Source of the DNA: Datnioides undecimradiatus
Lineage: Eukaryota > Chordata > Actinopteri > Lobotiformes > Datnioididae
Assembly (NCBI GenBank): GCA_008933995.1
Contig: WARS01000033.1
Location: 9,376,287 to 9,440,286, forward strand
Direction: 5' to 3'
DNA: 64,000 bases
Positions 43,701 through 58,198 of the stretch are shown in pieces. Position 1 is the first letter of the stretch. Each line of letters opens with the position of its first letter. A program made the position numbers and the translations under genes. The notes under the pieces were generated by a model. The model made no database searches. It had not been told where the DNA came from and saw only the letters and a list, made by a program, of their open reading frames with translations.

Positions 43701-46700
43701 TACCACTGCTTAACTTTTAAAGAAACCTGGAGGATGATGCATTTTGGGCTATACACAGACCACAAGTCTTCTCACTGACCTTTATATGTTTGTAAGGAGG
43801 AGGCTTCCTGTCATTCTTCCTGTCCTCTTGGAGCTGCCGAAGCTCTTTCTCTGCCTGCAGCTCACGAAATCGTACGGCCGCCTCCTCCAAAGCTGAGGAT
43901 GGAGATTAATCACAAAACTCAGAATAGGAGGAGCAATAGGAGGTACAAACTTACAGCCAGCCTAACAAAACAGTAGACATAACTCAGTTACAAAACTCAG
44001 ATGACTACTGTCACTCAGGATCTGTTAGTGACACCGTTTTGCTTATCCAGTGGAATACCTTTTTTGTAAGTGGCATCGACACCTTTTCCCATCTTTTCTT
44101 TGCTGTTGGCGTCCACATCCATATACGGGAAGACCCTGGCCTGGTAGGTCCACAGGTAGTCGTTGGAGCCAAAGAAGTGAACAGGAAACTCCCCAACATC
44201 GTGCCTCATCCGCTGGATGTTCTCTGGGATTGTTTTGGGATGACTGACCTCTGCTGGCCACCACCTTTTTAGAGCAGGAGACACAAAACACTAAAGGAAA
44301 AGAACTATACAGAAACACAATGACATTGCTAAAATACACATGTGGCATGTGGCAGTGAGCATTGATGCTGGGTCTAAAAAGTGAAGCCAAAGCTGAAGTG
44401 CAGTAAACCTGCATTATGGCAGCATTATGCTGTAGTAAATAAGAGAGGAAGTGTCTTCAACTTGTCACTGACCTGTACCGCCCAACCTTCACCCACAGGA
44501 TGTCCTTGTAACGAGGTTTCTTTCCAGCCTTACAATCGTTGCAGTACCAGCTGCCTTTTGGCATTTCAATGTTCAGACACTCCCGGTGGAAAGCAGCTGG
44601 GCAGGACTCACAGCACAGCAGACTGCCCCCTGGAGAATAGGAGGAGTAATAGCATTGTTTTAACTACAGATCTTGAGTCTCTGAATTTTCAATGTTGGCT
44701 AGGTACTGGTTGGTAAGAACTATGTTAAGGTTATTATTGTTCTTTAACATCTATATGGAATGTTTTGGCCTCTTTCAGCTTATTGATTTGGTTTAAGTTA
44801 GATCAGAGGATTGATACTGCTCTCCTGAATGTAAAGTAAATCTTAAGCTACAACCAGCTGTCTGTTAGGTTTGGTTCCCTTAGCATGAGTCAAGGGCAAA
44901 CAGCTAGCACGTCCCTGTACAATGGCAACAAAGTCCACCTACCAGCATCTCAGAAGCTCACAAATCAACACATAATATCTTTGGCACTTCAAAGAATCAA
45001 GAAGTTACTTTGCACATTCCTACAGCCGTACCTTCAGTGCAGACGAAGCACCAGCTGACATTGACGTGTTCGTGGTTCTTGACGCCGCGGCGGGGAGTAA
45101 AGTGGTTGGGACAGACGATGCTGTTATTTGAGAGGATAACACAGCCTGCTGCCATGCAGAGGTCTGTGGCATGATAGGCTACTGGACAGCGCACACACCG
45201 TACTAGACGACCTACACAAGACAACAAATACCCAAACAGAGCATTGGAGTTGTACAAAACAGCACTTATTACATAACAGTAAACAATTTGAATGTCCATT
45301 GGTGTACCTTTAGAGATGGATGAGCTGTTAGGATTGGCAATGAAGCAGGTGAGACAAACATGAATGGAGCAGCGGAAGCCTCGGTTCACAGGTGCAGTCG
45401 GGGCAAAGTTGGCAATACACTCCCCATGGTAAAACTTCCCACAAACAGGAATCATACAGCGCCGTACATCCTCACTTCGCTTTTTACATACAAAGCAGGT
45501 GTGGATGCCTAAGAGGAAAACATATCAATCTTCATATTTTATACCTTCATTAGTTCATGAGTTAGATCATTTTTGAAATTTAAGCAAGAGATCATTACAA
45601 AAAAACCCCAAAATGTTTAAACAAACAAATGTTTGAACAAGGATCTGAGAAATTTAGAAAGGTATTAAAAAGGTTTCATTTAATCATGACTTCCATGAAC
45701 AGGATCCATGTTTTCACAAACAGCTCTTGAAATTATGAAGGTAAGCTTATCAGATCATTTTCAATTTAAAAAATATAACTGAAAATGAATAATTAATTTT
45801 AGTTAATTAGATGAATTACAAATATGTGGAAATGTGGAAAATTTTCAAATAAATATTTTCTGGAGTCAAATAACTTTCTAGTGTTAAATTATGAGGTGAA
45901 ATCATATGAGTTTCACAGACTTTTGTCTATACTCAGCAATAATTTGCTTCATGTATTTATTTGTTAAATATACACTTTACATTATTTCAGGGAATACCTG
46001 TAAAGTTAAACACAGACTCACCTGATTTGCACTCAGGACAGATGAACTTCCCTTTAGGGGCCTCAGCGAGAGAGATGCAGGGCAGGTGGAAAGCTCCACA
46101 GCACTGACCCTCGCAAAGCAGCAGCTCCCCTGTCTTCTCACACACCTGGAACAAAAAACCAAAACCTACTTAAAAGGCATAATATAATAAAACTGATTCA
46201 AAGTAGCTGCGTGTTGGTTTCGTATTTCCTGTGGGGTCTCGTGTATAAAGCATAGTATGACTACAGACTACTACTACAGACAGTTCAGACCTCATTTGTA
46301 CAAACATACACTACATATTGAGCTACCATTAACAAGCTAGCTCAGTTAGCTGTACAGTGGATCAGGACAGATTATCTGAGAAATATTTTTGCCCAAAGCT
46401 CCACTAAAGCAATGGAGCAACCAAGGCAGTGTGTGGTCTCCAGTCTGGGTGGAGGCAGCAGGACAGCAGGAGGTTGGAGATGTCAGATCTAATCTGACAC
46501 CAAATTCACAAACAATAATTATCCATAATTACCACTGACATAATACATAAAAACATCCTGCCACATGTCTACATCAATCATAATATCATTGCTCTGGGCT
46601 ACAATCCTTATCTTCAGGCATTTACTGAATCTTGTCAAAATTGCCTACATATCTTGATATCATACAATACAACAAGCTGTTCTTGTGTTAACAAGATAAG

Positions 46701-49700
46701 TTAATTTTGAATAATCACATCAATGTTCAGTAGTATATAAAGATAAAATGATATATAGTTATACAAAGAAATTGCTAGATTTTGTATGCAGTAATAATGA
46801 AAAATGCCATTAAATTGTAAAATATATCTTGTTTAACTTAAAAAAAATCTATTTTTAATGAGAATCTAAGCAAGTAATAAAAAGAAAATTACCGGCCATT
46901 TATAAACTAGATGATCAGCGTTAAACACCAGAGATAGCCTGCACATTGTAAACAAATAAGGATCTCGCTGTTGCAAACCGTCTCATGAGGCTTGAATTCA
47001 AAAACTGAATTCACTGACTTAACAAATCCATGGTGGCTGACTTCCATCACTGCTAAAATAAATTTTGAAAGGCAAGCGAGAACATTTCTCAAGCTTCTAA
47101 AAGTAAAAAGCACCCAGCTCTGAAGGTTTTTCTGTCTCATCTTCATCAGTGGATCAAACCCTCCGCTCACCTGACATATGTTTTCCTTCATGGAGGCAGG
47201 ACCCCCTCGGTCCCCTATGATCTTCCTCGAGGGTAAAAGTGGGTCATCACAAAGAGATAAGTCGTCCTTCACAGAAGAGAAGCTGTGATCCAAGACAGAC
47301 GGGTCTCCCTAAAGAGATAAAGGAAAGGAGAATTAGACAATTATCTGTCCAGACTCAATTTTATGTAATTTTATGATGTAATGATGTAATTTTATGATGT
47401 AATGATGTAAAGTTATAGCAATGATGACAGGTGTGATTCCAATCATTTCCAGTGAGAAACAAGCTGTCTTCACTCAGAGACCATTTTTATAGACTTTTTA
47501 AGTTCAAAAGACTGATACAGAGCGTCATCCCTTGGTCTAAAGACACCTCAGTCCAACCACCTGAATCATGATCAGTATCAACACAACCAATGAGCTGCTC
47601 ATGGACTAAAAAATACCTGCATGTATGTACTTAAATAGTCATTAGAAGTCATTTAAGTACATACAGAAGTAACAAGACAATAACAAGTCCGTAACCTACC
47701 TCTGGCTCTGCTGTGTCCTTTTTGACCTCTTCAGCTTTACTGTCCTCTGCCTGAGGAGCACCAGCTGATGCTGCTGATGGCGTCTCCACCTGGGGAGGTT
47801 CAGCTGGGGCAGGTGTTGGAGTTGAGGGAGCAGGTGAGCTAGGAGGGAGATCTGCCTGAATTGGGGCTGTTGACGTACAGATGGAAGTGTCTGTGGTTGT
47901 CCGTGTGGAGCTGGACACTGCGACCTGCTTACTTTTTGTTTTTAATGATGTGTTCGTAGAATCTATGTATGAAAAAGACGTGTTGGAACCAGAAACCACA
48001 GACAAAAAAGCAGTATTAAATTAGTTAAGGCTGGGGTCGGACTACAGGAGTTTGCATTGCATTAGGAAAATCAGTTAACAGTTAAGTTTAATAGCTAGCA
48101 AAACTAGCCTACTAGCTGACATTATCTTAGCTGGACCTAGATTTACAAGCGCTCCTCACTCTGCAGTTTACACGTTTTAAAAAAGTTAATTTATTAAATC
48201 ATAGAGTCATACAGGCAGCAACGTTATGCTAAATTTAGCAGAGGACCTCAGATCTCAGAAAGTCATCTCAGCATAATTGACACAGGTGTTTCACTTCTCA
48301 TGATAATATTTACTGCTTGTAGGAGAGATAGCCTTCAGCAAGATTCATCACAGTTTCACTGAAATTGCGAAAAAAGTAAAACATTGACTACAGCAAAATT
48401 TAAATATTTTGTCAAAACTAACACTTCAGATTCAGATTCAGATTTCGATTCGAAAAACTATATTAATCTCAGTGGGCAATTCATTGTAGCTTCCCAGTGT
48501 ATACATTTCTTTCACCAAACACCATTCAAGGAATAGTTAATGACTTTTGATCAAAAATTATATAATTGTTATAATGTATTGAAATAACATACACTGTCAT
48601 GTAGATAATTCACAAACCTGATTGAGGAGCAGGATTTGAATTGTTCTTCAGTGTTTTGACCTGTGATAAGAAAGACATAATAAAAAAACTTTTCTCATTG
48701 ACCACTGTAATGTTGTCTATAACCACTGGGACAGGCTCCAGCATCCCAAAGACCTCAAAAGAGATAAAGTGGTTGTAGAAAATGGGTGGATGGATGGATG
48801 TCATTTATCAGCATTACCGCCTTTTCAATGAGTGTCCAAAATGACCCTAAAATCTATGTTACTCCTCAGCTTCGGTTTAGTAAGTTCTGTGGTGGAGTGA
48901 TTATCACAACTGCTTTACATGCAGAAAGTCCTGGATTCAATCCCCACTGGATCCACTGGACAGTAAATAAATGCACTGGTTAGCTCTCTTACACCCTGAA
49001 GTGATGAGGACTAGACTCAGTTGTTCCCAAAGGCTGTATACAAGGATTATCTGGTTCTTGTGATGTCAACAGCAGCCCATCTGTATGTGAAATGTAGATG
49101 CTAACATGTAGTGTAAAAGCACTTTCAGTGGTTGGAAGACTGGAATAGTGCTGTGCAACATCTGTCCTCATTTAAAAGCTCCACTAGCTGCATGTGGAAC
49201 TATGTGATGTTTTGTTTTTGTTAAAATCTATAGTACTATATCAAAGTCTATACAGATCACTGCTGGTTACTGTTAGGCAATTTTAATTTTTGATGTAAAA
49301 CTGCACTGAAATTACAATTTATTGTTTGCACTCAAGCTTTGTGAAATATGTAAATATAACCAGCCAACATCCAAGTTTAAAATGTGCTTAATAGCCCGAG
49401 TGTACTCATCTTAAGATAAATAATATCCTTATGAATTTTAAAATCTTTTTTTAATTAAACCCCAAAGGCTGTAGTATGTCTAACTTAGTCCTTAGAATAA
49501 AAAACACAACCTACTGTCTCCTATATGGCCCTTGCACGGCTTTGTATACAACCTTTTTGGCAGAAAGCCCGGATCGTTAACCTTTTTGATATGTGCAAGA
49601 CAGCTTAAGGAAATACTTTTCTTTGTACATGGAAATTATTATTTCAAAACTAAAGAAATTGTTAGTAAACAAAAAACAAAGACACAACTAATCACTACTG

Positions 49701-52700
49701 GTAAATCCTGGAGAAGGTCCAGGTAAAAGAATGTCTGACTGTACCATGAGAGGACACCAAGCCAATGTCACTGTCTAACCAACATTTGCTGAGTACAGAT
49801 GAAGCAGACATGAAGCAGACAAGATGAAATCACAAAAGAAAATGTCCATGTTTTACCTTCTTCTTGGGGCCCGTTGACGCCTCTGCCTCCAGACAGTATT
49901 CCAGGATTTTCTGAGTGGGTTTCCTCTTCCGCTTCCTCCCCAGCACAGGAACGTTTCCTGAAAATCAATTGTAAATAAATTGACTCATTCATGATATTAA
50001 GATAACACATGAAAGTTTTGTGTTGCCTTAATCAACACATAGGAAAGCCAACAGCACAGAAGGGACTTTGGGACTCTCTCTAAACAACATACCTACAACA
50101 GACACCTACAAAAAACATCTGATAAAGATGAAGGTTAAAGTTCATTCCTGAATGGAAATGAATGGAAATGGATCAGACTTAATTCAAATTGATAACGTGT
50201 TCATTTTAGCCAATTTCTTGTTACTTTGTTGTTTGTTTGATGTCCTGCTGTCATCATTGTCAGGCAACACAGCAGCTGCCATAGCAGTTGCTAGGAGCAG
50301 CTATCTTCATGTTGTCAATTCTGTGCATGGAGCTACTCTCATAGATGAATGTTTCTGTTTTTCTGTAGATGCCTTCGCCACTATATTTTTTATGTGGTTA
50401 AATGGCTAACTAGAGAGATATGGTGCTCATTCTTTATTCCTCCTAATGAATTGTGATTGGATGCCTGTTTCTACTAACAGTGGGTACATGCAGAGATGTG
50501 AGAGAGTTTGTCTGTTTGGCTTTGTCCAGTTGACTAAGAAAAGACTGACCAAAAATATCTTTAAAATTGACAGAGCACACATTTATCCTTGGTCTGGAGA
50601 GGTTTCTGCAATATTTTCTCTTTCTGTCTCAAATTTTATTTTCAGGAAGAGTTCGAATTGTAATATTTACATTGTCAATGGAAACAACAAGTAACAATGG
50701 AAAATGGAGAGTGAATTTCACTTTCTGTTCCACTGCCCCATGTACAGTGAAATTATGAATCATCTGTTTGAAAATAATCCAGTAGAAGAAGCCTGATTTG
50801 ATTCAGTTGTCAAAGAGCTGTCATGTAAACGCAATGTTTTAAACTAACTAACTGTCCAACCAACCAATCAATCTACAGCATAGATATTTGGACATATTTT
50901 TGTGTATTTTTTGGTAGGTGGGTGTTATGGTTTGCACCACTTAGTAACAATAAAGGGAAAACATATTGCTCCAGCTTATTATATTTTCAACAACTGTATG
51001 CATCCAACTTTGTGGAAACAATTTGGGGAAGTTCCTTTTCTGTTTCAACATCACAATGCCCCTGTGCAAAAAGTCAGGTCCATAACAAAATGATTTTCTC
51101 AGTTTGGTGTGTGAGATTTAACTGGTCTGCACAATGCCTTGACCTGACCCCTGTGTAACACCATTGGGATAAACTAGAATGCTGACTACAAGACAGACCT
51201 TATTGCCCAACATCAGTTGACGACCTCATTAATGCTGTCGTGACTCAATGGGAGCAGAGTCTTGCAGCAAGCATACAAAATCTTGTTGAAAGCTTTCCTA
51301 GAAGACTAGAGGCCGTTATAGTCACCTATGGGTGTAATATTTGGGTGTTTACATATATGTTTGGGAGTCCACATTATTTTGCCATGTCATGTCTTAATAT
51401 TAAACACAACGGCTTGGCTTTACCCAGGCAGTCTCTGTAACTTTGAATGCAGATAAGTTGCAAAGAAAGATACACAAAAACAGCTTTACCTGTGTCTTTG
51501 ACGAGGCTTTCTGACAACAAAGGATCAGCTTCCGGGGGAGGGGTTAAAGTGTCTATGGAAAGCGCAGGTGCCTCTTGGGAAGAGGTGTTTTCAGTGCTTG
51601 GAATTTGTAGTTCAGAAGGTGTTGTTGCAGTAATTTCCTCAGGAGGTGGTGTCTGTATTTCAGGAAGCAAGTTCAAAGATGGGTGGTCATGTGCATCTTT
51701 GTCAGACCCTGGGGTTTCCGGCACGGGGATGACGGGCTGAGTGGCCTAAGAAAACAAATGCCTTAATTTTACTGTCTAACAGCGATGCGCATTTCATGTG
51801 TAGCTGCCAAAAGTGGTACTGAGTGCTTAAAGCAATAGTATTATGCATAGATAGTGACATACTGTATAATTAAAAAGTTGCAACAGATCTTACTTTGTAT
51901 GATTTTTACCTTTCCAATCAACTGGAGAGGCTTTTTGGTTTTCTTCCTTGTAGAGAAAATCTGATCATACTCCTCTGTCCATTCAATCAGTCTTTTGCTT
52001 GGTTTTCTTATTCTCTTATGTGCTGAAAAATATATATATAAGAAAAGTGATAGAAAATGATCATATCCAATAACAGCGCAGAGGTTATACTAAATTTTCT
52101 GAACTACATGACTCTTTTTCTGTTGACTTTAATGGTAACTTGTCAAACTTTCTGTGATGTCCAAATGGACCAGTTTAGGACAACTTCCAGTATTACAGGA
52201 ACATATTTTCTATGGCCATTGTATATATGGTCAATATGTAAAATATTTAAATCAAAGCAACTTTCATTTACTTTAACTTAATGTTTTGCTTTAATATTTA
52301 GTGTTAGAACCAATCAGTGTATTGACCCTCCTTTGTTTTCTTATGCTTCCCACTCCAACTTGACAGCCTCCCGTTTATCTGTATACCGTCATAGCACTAT
52401 GAGCTCTGGTTTGTTCCCTGTCATCATCTTGGATACGTGATTCCTTTGTACCAGATTTGAGGCAAATTTTGTCTTTGGTCATCCTTGCAGCCAAGAGTAA
52501 CATCAAATGTGCTCAATATTCAGTAGAGTAAGAATGAAGTATCTGGTAGCACAGCACACATTTCCGTAATAGACATCATATGGGATCTGCTTAAGATTAA
52601 GTAGCTTGGCAAATCGACATTTACCACTTGTATATAATATACAAAACCCATTAAGAAGAGGGGCAACTGAGGGCACTGTGTGATTTTAAGTGCTCTTAGG

Positions 52701-55700
52701 TGTCTGTCCAGTCATTCAGTCATCACATTTCCAAAACATATCTTCATGTGCTGTTACTCATGTTGAGGACTACTTCCAAAATCTGACACTGTGGGCCCAC
52801 TCTCAGACAACATCAAGACAACTGTGGCCAGCACCCCCACCCACTCCCTGTAAAAAGAAAGTATGTAGTGTTGCCATGTAGTTAAGAAGTCAGCAATAGA
52901 CTGCAACTTGAGGCCTTTTTTAAGCCTATAGTTGTTTTTTATGTATTTAATATGTATCATGACCCAACCAAGTCCTGATTTTGGGAGTGCTTTTCTCAAC
53001 ACAAACCATAACCAATGGACCTGGCTACAATGGCTAATTTTGAGCTGTTTTCATAACACTAGCATGTGCCTGGTTTATTCACCACAATAACAATATTTTT
53101 GCCTCAAATATCTCCCTCTGCCTCACTCTGACTGAGGCGTATCAATCTGACTGGTTAGCTGGACAGGTACTGCAATGTGATCAACTCAAGTCTGTCTTTT
53201 GCTGCCGATCTTTGTGCATGTTTGTGTTGGACTATGGTGAATTTGTGTCAGGTGGTGCTTATCTACTTTGGGCAGACTATAAGCTAGACCGTCCTTACCT
53301 GTTGGACCCTTGTCACCTTCTCCAGTGTTTTGCATCAAGCTTGTATTAGTCTCAGTGCAGTCTGCAACAAGGCCGTTTGGCTGTTCCATACACATCTTAG
53401 TGTTGCATCTCCTCTGCTCCAAAGGCACCATGTTCTGTAGATTCTCTGTGACTGTGCTCCACACCCCCCTCTCCTCCTCTCCAGCCACTCCTTCTCCACC
53501 TCCTGCCTGCCTATTCCAGCTGCTGATCTGTATGCCCAACCTGGACTGGACTCTGGACTCTTTTCCTGATGAAGAGTCTACTGCTGGCAAGGGCTCCAGT
53601 CCTGGAAAACCAGGTCCAGACCTGGCAGGACGACAAGGCACTTTACGGTTGGATTTCTTTTTCATCCCAGTGGAGCTGCCCCTTCTGGGCCGCTTAGACA
53701 TCTGACATGTGCTGTCTTCAATGTGTGTGATTTTGATTTTGTCTGGACGTGAATTTGAACTGTTAACACGTTCAATTTGTTGGCCAGCAGGTGTAGACTC
53801 TCCAGGCATCACTAAGGGTTCTTTCTTAACGTGTGCGCTTGGTGGGCCAATTTCCAGTTCTAAGGGGGTCCCCTCACGTTCTCTAGTATCATGCAAGTCC
53901 TTCAGCATCATGAGAAAAGTGCTGAATTTGTAGTTTGTGTCTGCTTTGAAAGAAACGGGTTTACCATCACCCTCATTTATCACAGACTGGAAGGATACCT
54001 CTTCCACGTTTTTAAAGGCATTCATAAAAGAAAATGGTGAGGAAGGTGAGGATGAGGAACGTATGTCAGAGGAAAGATCTTCCCTCTTCGCTTTTACTCT
54101 AGAAGTTAGAGGTATAAAGTCCATTGGTGGGGTTGAAGATATTGAAAGGTCTTCGTCTTCGCTCTTGACATCCGCTTCAAAGATAACAGAATCAGAAAAT
54201 GTCAAAGGGGGTGAGTTACAACTGGAGAATGTGTCCTGATCATAATCACCATTGTCATTGCAAGGAGATTGAAGACATTTTATTTCCATGCAATACTCCT
54301 GCTTAGCCTCAGGATTCCACGTTGAGCTACACACAGAGTGGCATACACGGTCCTCAGCTTTTCTGTTTGGATGTAAAATGTCCTTCAGCTCAGATGCTTT
54401 GCAGGCTTTTTCACGCTTCTTCTGTTCTGCCTCCTGCATCGCCTTCAGGGCTCTGGTCATCAGTCGACTGCTGGCTGGGAGGTGGGCAGGCTGTTCATGT
54501 AGTAGGACTTTATTCACTTTATCCTGAACCTGCTTTGATTTGAGGACAACTTTCTTGGATTTATCAGAAGGTAAGCTTTCAGGTCCATGAGCATTCCTAC
54601 AGGCTATTTTCCCATGCCGATGAGAAACCAGAGGAGATTTGTTAAAAACTGTGCTAGTGACAGATACAATTTTTTTCTCTGAGCTACCTAACTCAGAGGA
54701 AACAATGGAGGAAGAAGTCTTCTTTCCGTCGTCTGACTGCCTGGAAGATGAGTAAGTCACATTTATTGGGATTACATCTAAAACTGGTATCCTTTCTGCT
54801 TCTGGGCTACCTACCCCATCACACTCACTTGCCACATTAGGGGTAAGGGTAGTTTTGTTTTTTGATGATTCTGATAAAAGATTAAGCAAACCAGTCCTAC
54901 CACCTGCTTTTAACTTCTTCACTGAGACCTTTATGGATTCTGAACTTCCTTTCTGATCTATGGAGACATTTACCTTGCTGTTCATGCAATCTGATTGTTT
55001 AGAGGACATTTTGGTACCATTAGTATCTGGTGTTTGTTCAGTCTTTGTGCATACAGGTTGAGCAGTAGGACTAATGGCTGCACTGGAGTTTAAGAACTTC
55101 TTACCTTTTATGTCCTTGCGTATCAATTTGACAAAGGGTAGTCTACACTTAGAGACTAGACTTGTTTGATTTTCTAGCCTTTCTAATGGGCAACTGGTAC
55201 CAACATTTAAACTAGATGCTGGTATTTTGTTACTTTCTTTTACTTCTGTTTGGTCAGAAATCCTGTCAGTAACACAGACCTGTTTACTTGCTATCATGTC
55301 AGAATGGTCACTTTGACTAACACTTTTTACACTCTCTGTAAACCTGGTTTGGTCATTCAAACTGACTGTCATGCTGGGCTCTAAGACCTTTTGAACATCT
55401 GAGCTATGTAACTGCTCAGATGTGACAGTTAGAGTGTCAGTTTTATTACTGCCAGCCTGTCTACTTTTTGAATATCCGCACTTGTCAGAGGGGATACCAG
55501 TCTCAACAGAGACCTGGGACTTCTGCTTATCTGATGGACCTGACTCATCAGGGGGACTGCCAGTTGTACCAAGACACCTACTAGAAACCAGGGTGTTTTT
55601 ACACTTTAAATTTACTGACTGTTCAGATGGCAGAATTGTTTCAGCAGTTGTAGTCCTATGCTTATCAGACAATCCTGGCTGGTCAGTGGGTCCACCTGTG

Positions 55701-58156
55701 GAGGAGGAGGAGGTACCAGGAACCAGTAACTTTTTGCTTCCAACAGATAAGTTCTTTTTCTTAGAGGGCATCTTACCAAAGAGAGTGCGGTCTGGCATGG
55801 GACTTGTTGTTTTAGGTCGTCTGTCTTTGCCTGACTTACTGAACCAAAGACCACTCTGAGTCTCTGGTTGTTTCTTTGTCTCTTTTACAACTGTAACAGA
55901 AGGCTGAGTTGGAACTGTCTTCGGCTGACGTTCAAGTGCTTTAGGACACAAAATCTTGGGGACTGAGTCAAGGTCAGAATATGGGCACTCTCCATTGTCT
56001 CTAACTGATGGGTTGGGGCTATTAGTTGCTGTCTTTTTAGAGTATTTACTATTTATATCCTTCGATGGTTTACTTGGTTTCTTCTTGCCAGAAGATTTAC
56101 TTAAAGTGCTTGGCTTTGCTGGAATTGGGGATGAAATTGCTGAGGATAAAATCGATCCATTGGTCATGTGCAATGTCTCAGGAAGGGTCGGCGAAGTAGA
56201 GGAAGTAAAGCTTGGATGGGCCTTGTTCACTCTCTCCAGTGTAGAACTGTCGTGGAAGGCATCATCTATGGACAAAGGACTGGAAGAAGCCATTCTGGGC
56301 CTCTCTGGGAGAACCGATTCAGCTTCTGCCACACTGGATTTCCAAGAATTCTGAAAACGCTTTGCAATCTGCAGAAAGATAAAGGAAAATACTGTTTAAT
56401 GTTTGCACATGTTGGTTCATCATTTTGCTCATGACTGCGGCTGTTAAGTTATTTCTGAGCAAATCTGTTTTAAAGAGAAAAATCCATATTATTATAGATA
56501 CATTATTTCTGATTGAACTTTCTTTTATCAACTTTACTGATGATAACTAAACAACAATAATGATTTAGGCCACTTTTTTTTATTTTTGCATGCATGAGTA
56601 GCCACTCATCATTCATAAAATTGTAATTACCGTGTATTTGTAGTTCTGCTCCCTTTGCTTCCCCCTCCGTCGCAGTAGGGAGAGCTGCTCAAATTCAAAG
56701 CCTCCATGGAAAGTGTGAGTTGATTTGTCCTCCACCCAGGCTTGCTCCACAGGTTCCCCAAAGGTCCTGACATGGTATAGCCGACAGGGTCGGTCACTGG
56801 GCTCTAAGAGAACAACAAACATCTGCCTCAATATCACAAGATAAAAATCGCAACTACATCATCCTGCACAGGAAACAAGAAGTGCATCAACTATTCTAGA
56901 GGACCTTTAAATAGCAGGAACTAAGATCTCATTGATCTCTCTTGACTACATTCAAAGGTGCATACTCATATCACAAATTTGAGCTGGGTATTTTGTGAAA
57001 ATATTAAAATATTGTCATAATCTGAAACATGGGTGTAGTGCACATTTGTTTTTAAATGCATTTATTATTTATTAGACTATTAAATGTTAGGTTCAAAAAT
57101 TGCAAAAATGAAATTTAAACTCATAATGCCAATTTGTGGCATTTACAAAAAGGTACAGTCAGTAGTGTTTGTGACTTGACTTTAAGACACTTGCAAAGGG
57201 AGAACATCAAGTGGACCAACACTTCTATGTAAGAATTATAACTTAGAGCACCTGACCAATTTATTAACGGGTCGATATAACCAGTCAAATATTCACATAA
57301 TACATAATATATATCAATATTCTAACCATATTGGCTTATTTATGTTGTCAACATACACTGATATGTAAAACATGTTTTATATATTTAATAAGCTTTGAGA
57401 CAGCAACCTTCCCTACCTACCCTACCAACTTTCCCTTGTTAATTTTGTGCAAAATCAGCTTACCATCCACAAAGTAAAGATGTCATTTCAGTCCTCTAAA
57501 ACTAATATTGGTATCCGTCTCCCAGTTATAATTTTTTTGTGTGTTGTTAATTGAAATTTATGATTCAAGACAGCTCTGCCATTGTTGTCTGGAAACATCA
57601 ATTAGTTGGAGACCAAAACAATCCACTGGGCATATCAGACAATTGAATGCAACCTACATGCAACATTAGTATAAGTAATCACAGTTAAGTCAACAATATT
57701 GCAGGCCCACCTTTTACTCTATGATAGATTCCCTGTATGGGGTCAACGATCACCTCACAGGGCCACCACGGTCTTCGGTTGAACTTTGCCCAAATAACCT
57801 CACCCTCTAAAAACTTCAGAGGCGGCAAAGACTTTTTCTTGAGGTTGTTCTGTTGTAGGAAACATAAAAATGGAGAAAAAAAACCTGCAGTGAGACGTAT
57901 GTAAATGAAACAGGTTTTGTGTTTTAAGTGATTACTTGCTTGCATCTAATATTTTATCATACCAGTGGGTGTGTAATTTTTTTGTACATCTAAAAATGCA
58001 TGATGCTTTTCTCTCTTTTTATGATTTGTCCATATTGAATCAAAGCCAAGTTTCAGACCGACAATCTTCTCAACAGGCTTTTTCTGAGGTCAGATTTAAC
58101 CTTATCTTTTGTTGTTCGATAACAAGTTTCAAACCATTGGTCACTTTGACTACCGT

Positions 58157-58198
<42 letters not shown>

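Noticed and set aside
55422-56354. Plus-strand ORFs of 132-145 codons
   Set aside because: Antisense shadows of the giant nsd1 exon; low stop density there reflects its Ser/Lys codon use.
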